Assembly: GCF_900186535.1 (NCBI RefSeq)
Contig: NZ_FYDE01000003.1
Coordinates: 62,001 to 126,000 of the forward strand
Length of the DNA: 64,000 nt
Reading direction: 5' to 3'
Source: Marasmitruncus massiliensis
Lineage (GTDB): Bacteria; Bacillota; Clostridia; Oscillospirales; Ruminococcaceae
Below the pieces are notes generated by a model. The model saw nothing but the letters and a program-made list of their open reading frames with translations, was not told the origin of the DNA and did not search any database. Below, piece by piece: positions 62,802 through 64,000 of this stretch (its first letter is position 1; every line of letters starts with the position of its first letter). The translations under genes and the position numbers were made by a program.

Positions 62802-63730
62802 TGACTTTCATACAACTGATTGCATGCATTGGCCTGATCGCCGGTGCTTTTATTTTACTTGGCATTTCGCCGATTGCATTCACGGACGGCCTGTTCAGTT
62901 TTCTGATCAAGCGTCCAAGAAGTATCCGAGATGAGATTAACGAGGCAGCCAGAAGGAAAAAGCCATCCTTTTTGCGCCGTGAGATTACGGAAGCACAGGA
63001 TATTCTTGTCCTAACCGGACGAAGCAGCCGTTTCTCTCTTGTATGCGCATGCTCGCTGCTGCTGTTTGCTATTGGCGCGAGCATCGCCATCCTGATGCAA
63101 AATGTGTTCCTCGTGCCGGTGCTGGCAATCGGATTGATGTTCCTGCCGTTCTGGTACATCCGGCTCACCGCGACGCATTACAAAAAGAACATCGCCGCCG
63201 AGCTGGAAACGGCGCTGTCCATCATCACCACGGCCTATCTCAGAAATGAGGATATCCTTACCGCCGTGGAGGAAAACATCCAGTATCTGAACCCGCCCGT
63301 TCAGGGTGTATTCAGGGATTTTCTCACGAGAATAAAGCTCATCAACCCGGATGTGGACGCGGCGCTCAAGGCGATGAAACCCAAGATCGAAAACGAGGTT
63401 TTTCAGGAATGGTGCGACGCTATGGCTGCCTGCCAGTATGACCGAAGCCTCAAAACTACTCTGACGCCTATTGTCGGCAAGCTGTCAGACATGCGGATCG
63501 TCAACTCGGAGTTGGAGTACCTTGTGTTTGAGCCGCGAAAGGAATTTATTATTATGACGCTCCTTGTGGTCGGCAATATTCCGCTGATGTATTTTCTCAA
63601 TAAGAGCTGGTATGAAACGCTGATGCACACCGCTGTCGGTCAGATCGTCCTTGCGGTCTGCGCTGCGGCGATTTTTATCTCTACGGCCTTTGTCATCAAG
63701 CTGACCAAGCCCATTGAGTACAGGAGGTGA
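62801..63730 (+). CDS. tadB: TadB-type membrane platform protein
   Basis: 309 aa. Type II secretion F domain (about 120-270): NIAAELETALSIITTAYLRN, PPVQGVFRDFLTRIK and FQEWCDAMAACQYDRSL. Hydrophobic segments lie at about 3-30, 65-110, 245-265 and 275-300. It anchors TadA at the membrane with TadC. Starts on the stop of tadA. Confidence 0.9.
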   Translation: MTFIQLIACIGLIAGAFILLGISPIAFTDGLFSFLIKRPRSIRDEINEAARRKKPSFLRREITEAQDILVLTGRSSRFSLVCACSLLLFAIGASIAILMQNVFLVPVLAIGLMFLPFWYIRLTATHYKKNIAAELETALSIITTAYLRNEDILTAVEENIQYLNPPVQGVFRDFLTRIKLINPDVDAALKAMKPKIENEVFQEWCDAMAACQYDRSLKTTLTPIVGKLSDMRIVNSELEYLVFEPRKEFIIMTLLVVGNIPLMYFLNKSWYETLMHTAVGQIVLAVCAAAIFISTAFVIKLTKPIEYRR

Positions 63731-63738
63731 CGGATAGG

Positions 63739-64000
63739 ATGACATTGTTATTTTTGTTCGCAGTCCTGCTTGCCACAGGGCTGTTTTTCATCTTTGCCGA
63801 CGCACTGAAGTTGCCGACCATGGGTGCGGCCAAAGCTATGCTTAGTGCCGGGAAGGAAAGTAAAAAAGCTTCCAAGACTGTGGAAGCGTATCTCATGTCC
63901 GGCGCTGTAAAGCTTTCAAAAATCATCCGCATGGACGAGTACAAAAAAAGCCGGATGCAGAATGTTCTCAAGGCGGCGGACATTGCCATGACACCGGAAA
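63739..64000 (+). CDS. tadC: TadC-type membrane platform protein (partial)
   Basis: 87 residues before the right edge: MTLLFLFAVLLATGLFFIFA (hydrophobic) and then ALKLPTMGAAKAMLSAGK and KIIRMDEYKKSRMQNVLKAA, the N-terminal part of a second F-domain platform protein. ATG 63739 follows GGAGGTGACGGATAGG. The rest, and any TadE-like and transfer genes, lie outside. Confidence 0.75.
   Translation, partial: MTLLFLFAVLLATGLFFIFADALKLPTMGAAKAMLSAGKESKKASKTVEAYLMSGAVKLSKIIRMDEYKKSRMQNVLKAADIAMTPE

Noticed and set aside
1-64000. CRISPR array, rRNA genes or DDE-transposase insertion sequences
   Set aside because: No regular short repeats with spacers, no rRNA-like stretches and no DDE transposase frame were seen in reading both strands.

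Overview
The window looks like chromosome from a spore-forming, low-to-mid G+C Clostridia species, probably of the Oscillospirales/Ruminococcaceae type. The evidence is the sporulation genes gpr and spoIIP, a type III glutamine synthetase, Gram-positive lipoprotein signals, strong AGGAGG ribosome sites and Tad-bearing mobile DNA of the kind seen in gut Clostridia. The genus cannot be fixed from the sequence alone.

Layout. 1-8.3 kb (mostly minus strand): the start of a family-5 solute-binding lipoprotein, glnN, a ChrB-N-like gene on the plus strand, then gpr-spoIIP-(small membrane gene)-lepA, in the same order as the gpr-spoIIP-yqxA-lepA cluster of Bacillus subtilis. 8.3-15.7 kb (plus): a structured leader, a small membrane protein, alr, murD, two tandem M42 peptidases coupled to a GNAT gene, a methionine-gamma-lyase-family PLP enzyme and tRNA-Leu(UAG). 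15.8-24.1 kb (minus, A+T-richer): one long defence operon, XRE regulator - hsdM - Cys4 mini-protein - hsdS - PLD-like protein - hsdR - unknown 337-aa protein - four-helix membrane protein. 24.2-29.7 kb: debris of mobilizable elements (a 55-aa accessory gene, three stacked hairpins, an HTH protein, an alpha-toroid protein, tnpV, a DUF6809-like gene, an XRE regulator and a large serine recombinase). 29.6-31.4 kb: lipoprotein, small membrane protein and a YoaK/DUF1275 protein.

31.5-49.2 kb is a sugar-uptake and L-arabinose region. It holds a YesN/YesM-type two-component pair, a YtfQ-YtfR-YtfT-YjfF-like importer, a ChvE-MmsA-MmsB-like importer, the AraR repressor and araBAD. Near-identical palindromes of the TTGTA-NN-TACAA type lie in front of the first importer, the second importer (ATGTACGTACAA) and araB, so AraR probably ties uptake to catabolism: pentose enters through the ABC systems and is converted by AraA (isomerase), AraB (kinase) and AraD (epimerase) to D-xylulose-5-phosphate.

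49.2-54.6 kb: a TDT-family transporter, a C_GCAxxG_C_C protein, a palindromic repeat element, a phosphohexomutase, glycyl-tRNA synthetase, a small membrane protein and tRNA-Pro(UGG). From 54.7 kb to the end is the front of an integrative/conjugative-type island: conserved unknown genes, a D12-class adenine methylase, an AbrB-like regulator, a YodL-domain protein, SpoVG, and a Tad/Flp-type cluster (pilin-like protein, prepilin peptidase, CpaB, TadZ, TadA, TadB, start of TadC) that runs off the window. The most promising place for something undescribed is the 15.8-24.1 kb defence operon, especially its last two genes.
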